The notes: generated from the sequence alone by a model not told the origin. Counted from the stretch's first letter, positions 51,432-61,595 are shown. The stretch: 64,000 bases of DNA from Paenibacillus curdlanolyticus YK9 (GCF_000179615.1 NZ_AEDD01000011.1:219256-283255), one strand, 5' to 3'. Made by a program: numbers and translations.

Positions 51432-53285
51432 ATGAAACTAGAAGAGATATCGAAAAATGCGGCTGCCAGTGCGCAGCACAGCATTTGCGAGCTTTTCGAA
51501 CAAGCAGCTAAAAGGAAGTCAGACGCTGTCTGCATCGAACAGGGAGCAGACGTGTATACCTATCGCGAAATCGATGAGCGATCGAACCAGCTGGCCCATT
51601 ATTTGCTTAACAAAGGGGCAGCGCGTGAAACGATCATCGGCATCTATCAGGATCGTTCGCCGGATATGATCATCTCCATGCTGGCTGTGTTGAAAGCTGG
51701 AGCCGCCTATGTCCCGCTAACGACCGCTTATCCGGCCGAACGGATTGCGCATATTGTGCAAGAAACGCAGCTCCGCCTGCTGCTAACCAGCTCCCCATTA
51801 GAGGGGACCGTTGCTGACATCGCACCGACTGCTGCACTGGAGTGCCTTTCACTCGATCTGGAATGGGAGCAAATTCAGGAACAACCGTCGGTCTCGCCAG
51901 CTGTTAAGCCCGCTCCATCCGATCTGGCCTATGTGATCTATACGTCCGGGTCGACCGGCAAGCCGAAAGGCGTCATGATCGAGCATCGCGGGCTTCCTAA
52001 TCTCGTACAGGAGCAAATCGCGGCGTTCCAATTGACCGCACAAGACCGCGTGCTGCAATATGCAGCGTTCACGTTCGATGCATCGGTATCGGAAATCTTG
52101 ACGACGCTGATTGCCGGAGCCGCACTCGTTCTATTGCCGCCAACGGGGACGTTCGGGGGCGACGAGCTTTATCAGCTTATGAAAGAAAAAGAGATTACGG
52201 TCGTCACCCTGACGCCATCCGTCCTCGGTACGCTTCCGCAGCATGAACTGCCAGCCCTCAAAACGGTTGTAAGCGCAGGAGAAGCTTGCACCAAAAAGCT
52301 AATCGGTTATTGGAGCTCCAAGGTGAACTTTGTGAATGCCTATGGCCCTTCGGAGGCGACGGTCTGTGCCACTATGCATACCTGCGTGCCGGACATGGAC
52401 ACGGTGTCGTTAGGCAGCCCGATGAATGGCGTGGCGGTCTATGTGCTTGACCCGCAATTGAACACGGTCGCACAGGGCAAAACTGGCGAGCTCTATCTAT
52501 CCAGCGTTGGCTTAGCACGCGGGTACTTAAACGAGCCTGAACTAACGGCCAAGCATTTTATTCCGAATCCGTTCAAGGATGGCTACAGTGACCGACTGTA
52601 CCGAACAGGCGATATCGGCCGGGTGAATGCGAGCGGCAGTCTGGAATGGATGGGGAGAGAGGATGACCAGATTAAGGTTGCTGGCGTTCGCGTCGAGCTC
52701 GGCGAGGTAGAGCACAGCTTGCGGAACCATCCGCAAATCCAGGAGGCGGTCGTTACTTATCATTATAAGAAAAATGCGATCCATGCTTACCTGCAGCCAA
52801 CCTCGGACGTGAAGCCGAACATAAGCCAGATCCGCAGCTATTTGGAAACCCTGCTGCCGAATTATATGATTCCTGCAAGATTCATGTATGTCGAAAGCTT
52901 CACCATCACGATTAACGGCAAAGTGGATCGGAATCTGCTTCCGGCCATCGAAGATCTGCGTCCTGAGCTTGAGGCGGATTATGCAGCGCCGCGCAATGAG
53001 CTGGAGCAGGCGCTGTCCAACATTTGGAGCGAAATTCTCAACCTCGATAAAGTCGGCATTCGCGATAATTTCTTCGAGCTGGGCGGTCAATCGTTAATGG
53101 CTACCCAAATCGTATCCCGTATCCGCGGCTATCTAGGCATGGAAATCCCGTTATACGTCATTTTCGGGGCGAAGCCAACCATCGAGCAAACGGCTGAGGC
53201 CATCGAGCAGTATCAATTGGAACAAATCGATTCGTCGGAGCTCGAGCGGATGCTGCTGGAGCTGGAGCAGCTCGAAGGAAATTAG
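51432..53285 (+). CDS. NRPS initiation module: A-PCP
   Basis: A 617-residue protein. The ATG at 51432 has GAGGG upstream; an in-frame ATG 54 bases earlier lacks one. The adenylation domain (about 15-515) shows YVIYTSGSTGKPKGVMIEHR (A3), FDASVSEI (A4), NAYGPSEATVCAT (A5), GELYLSSVGLARGY, YRTGDIGR (A7) and INGKVDRNLLP (A10). The carrier domain has the phosphopantetheine Ser in FFELGGQSLMATQI (about 550). There is no condensation domain, so it starts the peptide. Hand alignment to the GrsA pocket gives D-A-S-T-V-A-A-V-C (plus the usual Lys), closest to codes for aromatic residues such as Phe or Tyr; this reading needs a proper alignment. Confidence 0.85.
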   Translation: MKLEEISKNAAASAQHSICELFEQAAKRKSDAVCIEQGADVYTYREIDERSNQLAHYLLNKGAARETIIGIYQDRSPDMIISMLAVLKAGAAYVPLTTAYPAERIAHIVQETQLRLLLTSSPLEGTVADIAPTAALECLSLDLEWEQIQEQPSVSPAVKPAPSDLAYVIYTSGSTGKPKGVMIEHRGLPNLVQEQIAAFQLTAQDRVLQYAAFTFDASVSEILTTLIAGAALVLLPPTGTFGGDELYQLMKEKEITVVTLTPSVLGTLPQHELPALKTVVSAGEACTKKLIGYWSSKVNFVNAYGPSEATVCATMHTCVPDMDTVSLGSPMNGVAVYVLDPQLNTVAQGKTGELYLSSVGLARGYLNEPELTAKHFIPNPFKDGYSDRLYRTGDIGRVNASGSLEWMGREDDQIKVAGVRVELGEVEHSLRNHPQIQEAVVTYHYKKNAIHAYLQPTSDVKPNISQIRSYLETLLPNYMIPARFMYVESFTITINGKVDRNLLPAIEDLRPELEADYAAPRNELEQALSNIWSEILNLDKVGIRDNFFELGGQSLMATQIVSRIRGYLGMEIPLYVIFGAKPTIEQTAEAIEQYQLEQIDSSELERMLLELEQLEGN

Positions 53286-53322
53286 TGCAAACGCCATATT
53301 TGTTGAAAGCGAGGATTCAGCC

Positions 53323-54627
53323 GTGAAAATTTTACTCATCCAGAACATGGACTACTTATATCCTTGGGGCGGCGCCCATAAAGCCAACCGGATACTGATG
53401 GAGGGATTGGCGGCAAACGGCCATGAATGCATGGTCATTACGCCGTCTGCGGATGTGCAGGGCTTTAAGGAGTATTTCGAGAAGCAGCGCGAGGCGAAAG
53501 CGTTCGAAGTGTTAGAGGAAAATAAGGACCTGCTATGCATTCGCAAAAATAACGTCGTGGCATATACGGTCTTTAGCTTCTTTCAAATCTATTCGTTCGT
53601 CAGAGCTCAAATCCAATCGTTCCATCCAGACATAACAATCGTGTCGGAGCTTACGCATAATCAGCTAATGCTGGAAGCAGTGCTGGAAACAAATGCGAGA
53701 ACGGTGCTTTTGTCGCACAGCCAAACGCTTCTACCCTTTGGCCCGGAAAGCTATCAAGAGAAGCCGGCGGATGTTCCGATGCTCAGAAGGCTGGATGGCA
53801 TCGTTTCGGTAAGCAACTATTTGCAAGACTACACAAGGGTCTATGGGGGCCTCGATTCGAAGGTTATTTATTTCCCTTCCTACGGGGAAGGGCCATTCCC
53901 TTATCTGGGCAGCTTCGACAATCCGTATATTACCGTCATTAACCCTTCAGCGATCAAAGGCTTTTCCATCTTCATCGGGCTGGCAAGGGCAATGCCTCAT
54001 CTGTCCTTTGCCGCGGTACCGACCTGGGCGACATCGGTTGAGGAACTGGACGAAATGAAGTCCTTGCCGAACATTACGATTTTGAAGCCAGCCGAAAATA
54101 TTAACGATATCTATAAGCAAACGAAAGTGTTCCTGATGCCGTCCCTGTGGGGGGAATCGTTCGGACAAGTCGTAACGGAAGCGATGCTGCGCGGCATTCC
54201 CGTTATTGCGAGCCGTATCGGCGGCATCCCGGAAGCAAAGATGGGCATAGACTATTTGCTCCCTGTTAAGCCGATTCAACAATATAACACGTCCTATTTG
54301 CTCTCCTCCGTCATCCCAAGGCCGATTGTGCCGGATCAGGATCTTGCACCTTGGGTTGAAGCATTGACGAAGCTGACTTCCGATCGGGCGCATTATGAGG
54401 AGCTGTCGCGCATTTCCTATGATGAGGCTGCTGCTTTTCACGCGAAATTGGGCATTGCGCCATTCGAACGTTATTTTCAACAGTTAATCGATACGGTTGA
54501 AGATCGGATAACCATCGAGGTCCAATCAGAAGCGGACGCCAATAAGAGCAAGATGCTGGAGCGCATTCGCTCGCTCACGCCAGAGAAGCGGGAAGCGCTG
54601 CTGGCAACGATGAAGGAAGGCAGGTGA
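53323..54627 (+). CDS. GT4-family glycosyltransferase of the NRPS cluster
   Basis: A 434-residue GT-B glycosyltransferase. The N-terminus (MDYLYPWGGAHKANRILMEG) and the C-terminal nucleotide-sugar site (FLMPSLWGESFGQVVTEAML, then RGIPVIASRIGGIPEA, with the EX7E-type acidic residues) place it in group 1/GT4. GTG is used as start 37 bases after the A-PCP gene, and the stop is 7 bases before the next NRPS gene, so it is in the same transcript. The last 30 residues (MLERIRSLTPEKREALLATM) resemble the short helical N-terminus of the next NRPS protein and may be a docking element. It likely glycosylates the peptide product. Confidence 0.8.
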   Translation: MKILLIQNMDYLYPWGGAHKANRILMEGLAANGHECMVITPSADVQGFKEYFEKQREAKAFEVLEENKDLLCIRKNNVVAYTVFSFFQIYSFVRAQIQSFHPDITIVSELTHNQLMLEAVLETNARTVLLSHSQTLLPFGPESYQEKPADVPMLRRLDGIVSVSNYLQDYTRVYGGLDSKVIYFPSYGEGPFPYLGSFDNPYITVINPSAIKGFSIFIGLARAMPHLSFAAVPTWATSVEELDEMKSLPNITILKPAENINDIYKQTKVFLMPSLWGESFGQVVTEAMLRGIPVIASRIGGIPEAKMGIDYLLPVKPIQQYNTSYLLSSVIPRPIVPDQDLAPWVEALTKLTSDRAHYEELSRISYDEAAAFHAKLGIAPFERYFQQLIDTVEDRITIEVQSEADANKSKMLERIRSLTPEKREALLATMKEGR

Positions 54628-54634
54628 AAAAGGC

Positions 54635-57600
54635 TTGAACGTTTTGCTGGAGCGGATTAACCAACTGCCCCCCGACAAGAGACGGCAGCTGCTGGATAAG
54701 ATCAAAACGAAAATGGCCAGCGAGCAGCCGCATCAAAGGATAGTGCCGCAGCCGCGCGTAGCGGGCGAAAATCGGTTCCCGTTGTCCTTCTCCCAACAAC
54801 GGCTCTGGTTTTTGCATCAATGGGAGCCAGACAGTCCCTCCTACAATATCCCGTGCGTATTCGAATTTCGCGGGGATGTCGTGCCGTCCTTGCTTGAACA
54901 GGCGATCCATACGATCATCGAACGCCATGAGGTGCTCCGTACGACGTATCAGACAATAGGCGAAGAGCCTGTTCAAATTGTTCATCCGTTCATCCCGATC
55001 GGCTTGCAGGCAATCGATCTGCGACAGCTGCCCGAGCAAGAGAAGCGAACAAAGAAGGACGCGCTGATCAAAGAAAAGGCGCTTGAGCCTTTTCGGCTGA
55101 AAACCGAATTTCCGATCAAAGCTTATCTGTTCACGCTCAGTCCTGACGAGCATACGCTGCTTCTGAACATTCACCATATCGCCTGCGACGGCTGGTCCAT
55201 CGGCATCATCCAGGATGAGATTATGAAAGCCTATATGGCTTATTCTCGCAACGAGCAATTGGAATTGCCGACGCTGAGCGTGCAGTATGCCGATTTTGCT
55301 AGCTGGCAGCGCAGCTATTTGACCGGGGATGTGCTCCGTTATCATCAAACCTATTGGCGGGAGAAGTTCCAAGGCGAGCTTCCGATCCTTGAGCTTCCGC
55401 TTGATAAGCCTAGACCGCCGGTGAAGAGCTTGCGCGGCGCGGATTTGGACCGTCCGATTGCCAAAGAGGCAGAATCCGCCATTAAGCGGTTCTGCCAGCA
55501 GGAAGACGTTACGCTGTACACGGCGATGATGGCGGCCTATGCGATTCTGCTCTATCGGTATTCGGGACAAGCCGATATTATTATCGGCTCGCCTATTGCA
55601 AGCCGCAATCGGGAGGAAATCGAGCGAAGCGTCGGATTTTTCGTCAACACTTTGCCGATCCGCATACGCTTGGACGAGCATGCGAGCTTCAGAGAAACGG
55701 TAATGCAAGTGAAGCAGCTGACGATGGAGGCTTCCGAGCATCAAGACTTGCCGTTGGATAAAATCATCGAGCCGCTGCATTTGGAACGAAACTTAAGCCA
55801 CAGCCCGTTATTCCAAGTCATGCTTGTCTTGCAAAATATGCATATGTGGGGAGAAGAAGCGGAGGAGCTGACGATGGCCTTCCACGGCTCCCGAAATACG
55901 GACTCCTCGAAGTTCGATTTGACGTTCTCGATATCGCCGGGCATCGTCCATGCGGAGTACAGCACTGATCTCTTCGAAGAGGCCACCATTGCCCGTATGC
56001 TGGAGCATTACATGCACCTGCTGGAGCAGGGATGCGAGCAGCCTGAGCAGGCGATCGCGCAGATCGCCTTGATGTCCGAGGCCGAGAAAGAACAAGCCGT
56101 TAAACAGTGGAATGATACGGAGGCGGCTTACGAATCCGATTATCATCTCGTAGCCGGCATTGAAGCGCAAGCAAGTCGATATCCGCATCACGCCGCATTA
56201 GTATGCGAGGGCATTACCTATTCGTATAGCGAGATGAACACGCGCGCCAATCAGCTCGCTCATTATCTGATCTCGCAGCAGGTCGGACCTGACCAGGCAG
56301 TAGGCATTTTCATGGAGCGTACAGCGGATGTGGTCATCGCGATGCTTGCGGTGCTTAAGGCAGGAGGCGCATACGTTCAGATCGATCCGTCCTACCCGAA
56401 GGATCGCGTCCAGTATATGATCCAATCGTCGGGCATGCGCGTATTGATTACGCAGGATAAGCTCGCAGCAGACATCGATCCTCAAGGCGTATCCGTGCTG
56501 GATTATGATCGAGATCGACGTAGGTATGACAGCTTAAGCGGGGAAAATCCGGCAATTCGCACAACGCCAGAGCATCTTATGTATATGATTTTCACATCGG
56601 GAACGACTGGCATGCCGAAGGGCGTGGGGGTCGAGCTTCGCCAGTTCCACAACTACATTCTAGGCATGACCAAGCATTTGAACATACAGGAGCCGCTCAG
56701 CTATGCCTTAGCGTCCACGTTTGCTGCCGATCTCGGCACCACCAATATTTATGGCGCGCTATGCACGGGCGGTACGCTTCACGTGTTAACGTACGATCGC
56801 TCCTGCGATCCCGACGGGGTCGCCGATTATTTTCGGCAGCACCCGATCGACATCATGAAGGTCGTTCCCAGTCATTTTGAAGTGCTGTTGAGCGCTGAGC
56901 AGCCGCAGCATGTCATTCCTCACAAAGTTTTAATTCTTGCTGGCGAAGGCTTGAGCTGGGATACGGTAGACAAAATCAGAAAGCTTCGGCCGGATTGCCA
57001 AATTCAAAACCATTACGGACCTACCGAGACGACAGTGTCGGCGATGGCCTATCCGTTGCCGGGCGAGCTAAGCGAGCAAGGGCTGATGGCGGGCGGCGGC
57101 ATGGTGCCGATCGGAAAGCCGATTGGCAACGTGCAAGCATATGTGCTGGATGCTCATTTGAATCCGGTGCCAGTCGGGGTACCAGGCGAGCTATATGTCG
57201 GGGGCAGCGGCGTATCGCGGGGGTATATCCATAACCCGGAGCTGAACGAGACTCGGTTCTTATCGAACCCGTTTCGAGAGGGACTCATGTATCGAACGGG
57301 CGATCGCGCGAAGCTGCTGAGCAGCGGCGATGTCACAATTTTGGGCCGTATGGACCGGCAGATCAAAATACGGGGCTTCCGCATTGAGCTCGGCGAAATC
57401 GAGTCCGTCATGACGGCATATTCGTTCGTGAAGGATGCGATCGTGCTGGTGAAGGAAGATCGCAAAGGCGATAAGCGAATTGCGGCTTACCTTGTTTTCG
57501 AAGCGTCTTCCTCTTCCGAAGAGGCGCCGATGGCGGAGCTCAAGAAGCTGCTCAAGCAAAAGCTGCCGGAATATATGATTCCAACGTACATGATCGAGCT

Positions 57601-60193
57601 GGATGCGCTACCGTTAACCCCTAACGGGAAGGTTGACCTCGCTGTGCTTTCTTCGATGGAGCTATCTATAGCGCCTTCGTCTTCCAGCGCTTTAACGCCC
57701 GAAACCGAAACAGAGACGCGGATTCTTGAAATCTGGAAGGACGTGCTGGACCTCGAGACGATCGGCATGGAGGACAGCTTCTTCGAGCTCGGCGGAGATT
57801 CCTTCAAGGCGTTGAAGGCAGTTCGCCGGCTGGGCGATTGGATTGGCATTATGGACTTTTTCAAGCATCCGACGATCCGGTCTATGGCGGCGTATATGGA
57901 TGGCGGCGAACAGTCGGAGCATGGCATCATGCATAAGCTGACCAAGCCGGGCATACGGGAGCGGGTGTCGTTCGTTTGTGTCCCTTATGCCGGAGGCAGC
58001 GCCATCACGTACCAGCCGTTAGCTGCGCAAATGCCAGCGGGGGCTGCGTTGTACGCTGTCGATATTCCGGGGCATGAATATACGCGGAAGTCGGAGGGGC
58101 TGCTCGCGCTTGAAGAGGTAGCGCGGATGTGCGTGGATGAAATCGAAGCTTCGATTCAGGGACCCGTTATTTTATACGGGCACTGCGTGGGCGGCGCCTT
58201 AACGGTTGAGATCGCAAGGCAAATGGAAGCCAGGTCGCTTCCGCTGCAGTGCGTGTTTCTAGGCGGGACCTTCCCGATTGCTCGCATGCCGGGCAAGCTG
58301 TTCAACCTGTACTCAAAGCTGTTTCCGACAGATCGCAGCATGTCCAACAAGTCCTATCACGAGTTTCTGAAAGCGCTGGGCGGATTTACCGAAGTTGAGG
58401 ATATGGCGGAGCGCGATTTCATGATTCGCTGCCTGCGGCATGACGCGCGCGAAAGCGAGAACTATTATACGAGAGCCTATTCGGTAACGAATTGGACCCC
58501 GCTCCATGCGCCGATTACATGCATTGTTGGCGAACGGGATCGGGCGACGGAATTTTACGAGGAACGATTCAAGGAGTGGGAATATTTCAGCAGCCAAGTG
58601 GAACTGGTCGTCATTCCACAAGCCGGCCATTATTTCTTGAAGCACCAAGCAAAGCTGCTAAGCGAGCTGATGGAGATCACCGCACAAGCCTCCGATCATG
58701 CGATGGGAGAGAGCAATGGCGAATTGGCGTTTGCTAAACAGCAGACTGCTGCGGCTGGCGCTGAGCAGCCGTCTGTGCCATGGCGCGCCGACTCGGGAGC
58801 TGTTGCGGACAAGCGCGCAATGAAGCCGAGCATTACGCCAAACATCCGCATGTTTATGATCGTCGTGCTCGGGCAGCTGCTATCCGTTTTCGGTTCAGGC
58901 TTAACGGGGATAGCGGTTGGCGTATGGATTTTTTCCCAGACAGGCGCGGTATCGGACTTTGCGGCGATCTCGGCAGCGTCGCTCATTCCCGGTATTCTTG
59001 CATTGCCCTTCGCTGGCGCTATCGTAGATCGATATGATCGGCGGCTTGTTATGCTTTACAGCGATATTTTGATGGCCCTTCCGCTTATAGCGCTGGCTAT
59101 TTTAATGGCAACACACTCGCTGGAGGTTTGGCATATTTACATTACGTCAGCCGTCAGCTCCGTGACGCGATCCTTCCATCGGCCTGCGTTTGTCGCATCG
59201 ATGACGCAGATTATCCCGAAGCAATATTTGGGGCATGCCAACGGGATTGTTCAATTAGCTGGCGCAACCAGCGAGCTGATCGCCCCGTTGATTGGGGTTG
59301 CTCTCTATGCGTGGATCGGGATGACCAATATTTTTATGCTGGACTTGGTCAGCTTCGCTTTTGCGATTATTTCCCTGGCAATAATTCGGTTTCCGAATAC
59401 GTTGTTCCATCGGCAGGAGGAGCCGTTCTTTAAAGAAATGCTTATGGGCTGGAAATTTATTGCGCGAAGGCCTGCCTTGTTGTACATGATCGCTTTCTTC
59501 TTCTTGGGCAATGTGCTGTTTGGGTTAGCGACCGTATTGATTCAGCCGCTAGTTCTTTCCTTCGGCTCGCCGAGCGATCTTGCCGCCGTCTCGATGTTGG
59601 GCGCAATCGGAACCATGGTCGGCGGATTCGTCATGAGTTTGTGGGGCGGCACGCAACGAAGGGCAACAGGCATGGTCGGGTTCGTTATTATGGAAGGCTT
59701 CTTCATGATTATAGCCGGACTTCAACCAAGCTTGCTGTCCACAGCAGTCGGCATATTCGGAATCTGGTTTTCCGTTACGTTAGTGAATGCCCACTGGCAA
59801 GCGCTGATTCAGTCCAAAGTCGGGCTGGAGCTGCAAGGGCGCGTGTTTGCAACGAATCAGATGATTGCCATGTCCAGCATGCCGTTAGGCTACTTGCTGG
59901 CTGGCGTGCTTGCGGATTCCGTATTCGACAAGGCGATGCAGCAATCCGGGTTTCTCGCGGATACCTTCGGCCCGATCATTGGAGCGGGAGCAGGCAGGGG
60001 GATCGGATTACTCATTATTGTCGTCGGCATACTCGTTATGGTCTGGTCGACGATCGGCTTCAACTTCAAGCCCTTGCGTTATATGGAGGACAAGCTGGAG
60101 GATGCGATTCCGGATGCAGAGATTGCGGATAAAGATACTTTGCAGCGGAAGCTGGATCAGCGCGTTGGAATCGAACTTGTTAAACCGTCATAA
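54635..60193 (+). CDS. NRPS termination module fused to exporter: C-A-PCP-TE-MFS
   Basis: An 1852-residue protein (TTG start). The condensation domain (about 40-460) has NIHHIACDGWSIG. The adenylation domain (about 480-1020) has MIFTSGTTGMPKGVGVELRQ, NHYGPTETTVSAM, YRTGDRAKL and TPNGKVDLAVL; its pocket reads STFAADLGTT where most A domains have FDASV, so the Asp that holds the alpha-amino group is missing. The PCP has FFELGGDSFKALKAV (about 1053). A thioesterase (about 1115-1360) has CVPYAGGS and YGHCVGGALTVEIA, with Cys in place of the usual Ser, and the His in PQAGHYFLKH. Residues of about 1395-1830 are a 12-helix MFS transporter (MIVVLGQLLSVFGSGLTGIA, GAIVDRYDRRLVMLYSDILM). With the A-PCP protein it should make, release and export a dipeptide-like product. 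Confidence 0.88.
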   Translation: MNVLLERINQLPPDKRRQLLDKIKTKMASEQPHQRIVPQPRVAGENRFPLSFSQQRLWFLHQWEPDSPSYNIPCVFEFRGDVVPSLLEQAIHTIIERHEVLRTTYQTIGEEPVQIVHPFIPIGLQAIDLRQLPEQEKRTKKDALIKEKALEPFRLKTEFPIKAYLFTLSPDEHTLLLNIHHIACDGWSIGIIQDEIMKAYMAYSRNEQLELPTLSVQYADFASWQRSYLTGDVLRYHQTYWREKFQGELPILELPLDKPRPPVKSLRGADLDRPIAKEAESAIKRFCQQEDVTLYTAMMAAYAILLYRYSGQADIIIGSPIASRNREEIERSVGFFVNTLPIRIRLDEHASFRETVMQVKQLTMEASEHQDLPLDKIIEPLHLERNLSHSPLFQVMLVLQNMHMWGEEAEELTMAFHGSRNTDSSKFDLTFSISPGIVHAEYSTDLFEEATIARMLEHYMHLLEQGCEQPEQAIAQIALMSEAEKEQAVKQWNDTEAAYESDYHLVAGIEAQASRYPHHAALVCEGITYSYSEMNTRANQLAHYLISQQVGPDQAVGIFMERTADVVIAMLAVLKAGGAYVQIDPSYPKDRVQYMIQSSGMRVLITQDKLAADIDPQGVSVLDYDRDRRRYDSLSGENPAIRTTPEHLMYMIFTSGTTGMPKGVGVELRQFHNYILGMTKHLNIQEPLSYALASTFAADLGTTNIYGALCTGGTLHVLTYDRSCDPDGVADYFRQHPIDIMKVVPSHFEVLLSAEQPQHVIPHKVLILAGEGLSWDTVDKIRKLRPDCQIQNHYGPTETTVSAMAYPLPGELSEQGLMAGGGMVPIGKPIGNVQAYVLDAHLNPVPVGVPGELYVGGSGVSRGYIHNPELNETRFLSNPFREGLMYRTGDRAKLLSSGDVTILGRMDRQIKIRGFRIELGEIESVMTAYSFVKDAIVLVKEDRKGDKRIAAYLVFEASSSSEEAPMAELKKLLKQKLPEYMIPTYMIELDALPLTPNGKVDLAVLSSMELSIAPSSSSALTPETETETRILEIWKDVLDLETIGMEDSFFELGGDSFKALKAVRRLGDWIGIMDFFKHPTIRSMAAYMDGGEQSEHGIMHKLTKPGIRERVSFVCVPYAGGSAITYQPLAAQMPAGAALYAVDIPGHEYTRKSEGLLALEEVARMCVDEIEASIQGPVILYGHCVGGALTVEIARQMEARSLPLQCVFLGGTFPIARMPGKLFNLYSKLFPTDRSMSNKSYHEFLKALGGFTEVEDMAERDFMIRCLRHDARESENYYTRAYSVTNWTPLHAPITCIVGERDRATEFYEERFKEWEYFSSQVELVVIPQAGHYFLKHQAKLLSELMEITAQASDHAMGESNGELAFAKQQTAAAGAEQPSVPWRADSGAVADKRAMKPSITPNIRMFMIVVLGQLLSVFGSGLTGIAVGVWIFSQTGAVSDFAAISAASLIPGILALPFAGAIVDRYDRRLVMLYSDILMALPLIALAILMATHSLEVWHIYITSAVSSVTRSFHRPAFVASMTQIIPKQYLGHANGIVQLAGATSELIAPLIGVALYAWIGMTNIFMLDLVSFAFAIISLAIIRFPNTLFHRQEEPFFKEMLMGWKFIARRPALLYMIAFFFLGNVLFGLATVLIQPLVLSFGSPSDLAAVSMLGAIGTMVGGFVMSLWGGTQRRATGMVGFVIMEGFFMIIAGLQPSLLSTAVGIFGIWFSVTLVNAHWQALIQSKVGLELQGRVFATNQMIAMSSMPLGYLLAGVLADSVFDKAMQQSGFLADTFGPIIGAGAGRGIGLLIIVVGILVMVWSTIGFNFKPLRYMEDKLEDAIPDAEIADKDTLQRKLDQRVGIELVKPS

Positions 60194-60363
60194 TACACAA
60201 TAGGTGCAGTTTCTGGGAAATGATAATTTGAATTATGCCGTTTTATTTTATGTGGGAGCATAATAATGCTTTGAAAAGGAGGTTTGACTATTTCTTGCAA
60301 GAGGGTGTTCTTCGATGGGCTTTCTAAGCTTTCATCCCTATTCTGAACAGTGAATGGCAGAAG

Positions 60364-60391
60364 AATCCGCGAAGTGTCGCGGATTTTTTTA
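60364..60391 (+). terminator. Rho-independent terminator after the NRPS cluster
   Basis: The perfect stem AATCCGCGA / TCGCGGATT with loop AGTG is followed by TTTTT. It lies about 170 bases after the NRPS-MFS stop. Confidence 0.9.
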
Positions 60392-60496
60392 TTTAGGCAT
60401 GGCTAGATTATCTCAGGCTTTAATAAATGCTATCCATCTTGGAAGTTTAGTATAGTCCGGCATTTGCTCGGCAACGTACAATAAGCATGCCAGAAA

Positions 60497-60510
60497 TGAA
60501 AGCGCTTTAA
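60497..60510. promoter_or_regulatory. CcpA cre-like site before the licheninase gene
   Basis: TGAAAGCGCTTTAA matches the cre consensus TGWAANCGNTNWCA at all but one position and is centred about 90 bases before the GH16 start. It suggests carbon catabolite repression of the secreted glucanase. Confidence 0.65.
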
Positions 60511-60594
60511 TAATCGAATGGAAGGAGGGAGGTTAGGTAGGAAGATGGATAGTTGAATTCGTTTCATTTCTGGACAATTCGGTGGAGGTGCGGT

Positions 60595-61308
60595 ATGAAG
60601 AAGAAGTCTTGGTGGGCGATTGCAATTACTTCTGTTTTATCTTTAACGCTCATGACGAACGTGTACGGTGCGTATGTATTTTGGGAGCCGCTTACGTATT
60701 TCAATTCTGCAACTTGGCAAAAAGCAGACGGTTATTCGAACGGCGGCATGTTTAACTGTACGTGGCGTGCGAACAACGTGAATTTTACGAGTGACGGCAA
60801 ATTGAAGTTAGGCTTGACGAGCTCCGCCTATAACAAATTCGATTGTGGCGAATACCGTTCGACGAACAAATTTGGATACGGTTTGTATGAGGTGAGCATG
60901 AAGCCGGCGAAGAACACAGGCATTGTCTCTTCGTTCTTTACTTACACGGGTCCCTCTGACGGCACGCCATGGGACGAAATCGACATTGAATTCCTAGGCA
61001 AGGATACGACGAAGGTGCAGTTTAATTACTTCACGAATGGCGTAGGCGGACATGAGAAGGTGGTTGATCTTGGCTTCGACGCGTCCGTTGGCTTCCACAC
61101 GTATGCGTTTAATTGGCAGGCCGGATCGATCAAATGGTATGTTGACGGGGTGCTAAAGCATACGGCGACTTCTAACATCCCGACCAATCCCGGCAAGATC
61201 ATGATGAATATTTGGAACGGAACAGGCGTCGACAGCTGGCTCGGCGCGTATAACGGGGCGAATCCGCTTTATGCGGAGTATGATTGGACAAAGTATACGA
61301 GCAATTAA
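60595..61308 (+). CDS. bglS: Secreted GH16 licheninase (endo-beta-1,3-1,4-glucanase)
   Basis: A 237-residue protein. The ATG at 60595 (GGAGGTGCGGT upstream) is preferred over an in-frame start 42 bases earlier. The signal peptide [20 protein letters not shown] ends near VYGAYV. The mature part has [56 protein letters not shown] and the catalytic [11 protein letters not shown] (about 127-137, nucleophile Glu and acid/base Glu), followed by [19 protein letters not shown]. This is almost identical in layout to Bacillus and Paenibacillus lichenases. It cuts beta-1,4 bonds next to beta-1,3 bonds in mixed-linkage glucans outside the cell. Confidence 0.95.
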   Translation: MKKKSWWAIAITSVLSLTLMTNVYGAYVFWEPLTYFNSATWQKADGYSNGGMFNCTWRANNVNFTSDGKLKLGLTSSAYNKFDCGEYRSTNKFGYGLYEVSMKPAKNTGIVSSFFTYTGPSDGTPWDEIDIEFLGKDTTKVQFNYFTNGVGGHEKVVDLGFDASVGFHTYAFNWQAGSIKWYVDGVLKHTATSNIPTNPGKIMMNIWNGTGVDSWLGAYNGANPLYAEYDWTKYTSN

Positions 61309-61595
61309 GCGAAGCGGGCTGTAAGTGATGCTCCAATAAGCTAGCAAGCCAAAGGCAGCCTGCCGCGGAGGCTGTCTTTTGTTATTTATAAATGGTTTAT
61401 ATTGGTGGTCATTTTCTCATTGTATGCGCATATCGTTACCAAGTATTATTGGATTATAAAAAAATGAAGATACATATTCAATTTTCAACATGCTAAATAA
61501 GTGCAATCAAAGTTGCAATCTTAGTATAGGCCATGAACTGCTAAATCCTTATGATGAACGTTGTAAGCACTTTGACCAAACAGGGGGAAATGCAG

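Larger units (their letters stand above)
60194..60594. other. Intergenic region between NRPS and licheninase genes
   Basis: 401 bases with no credible ORF: the NRPS terminator at 60364-60391, a cre-like site at 60497-60510, and the leader of the licheninase gene. Confidence 0.6.
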
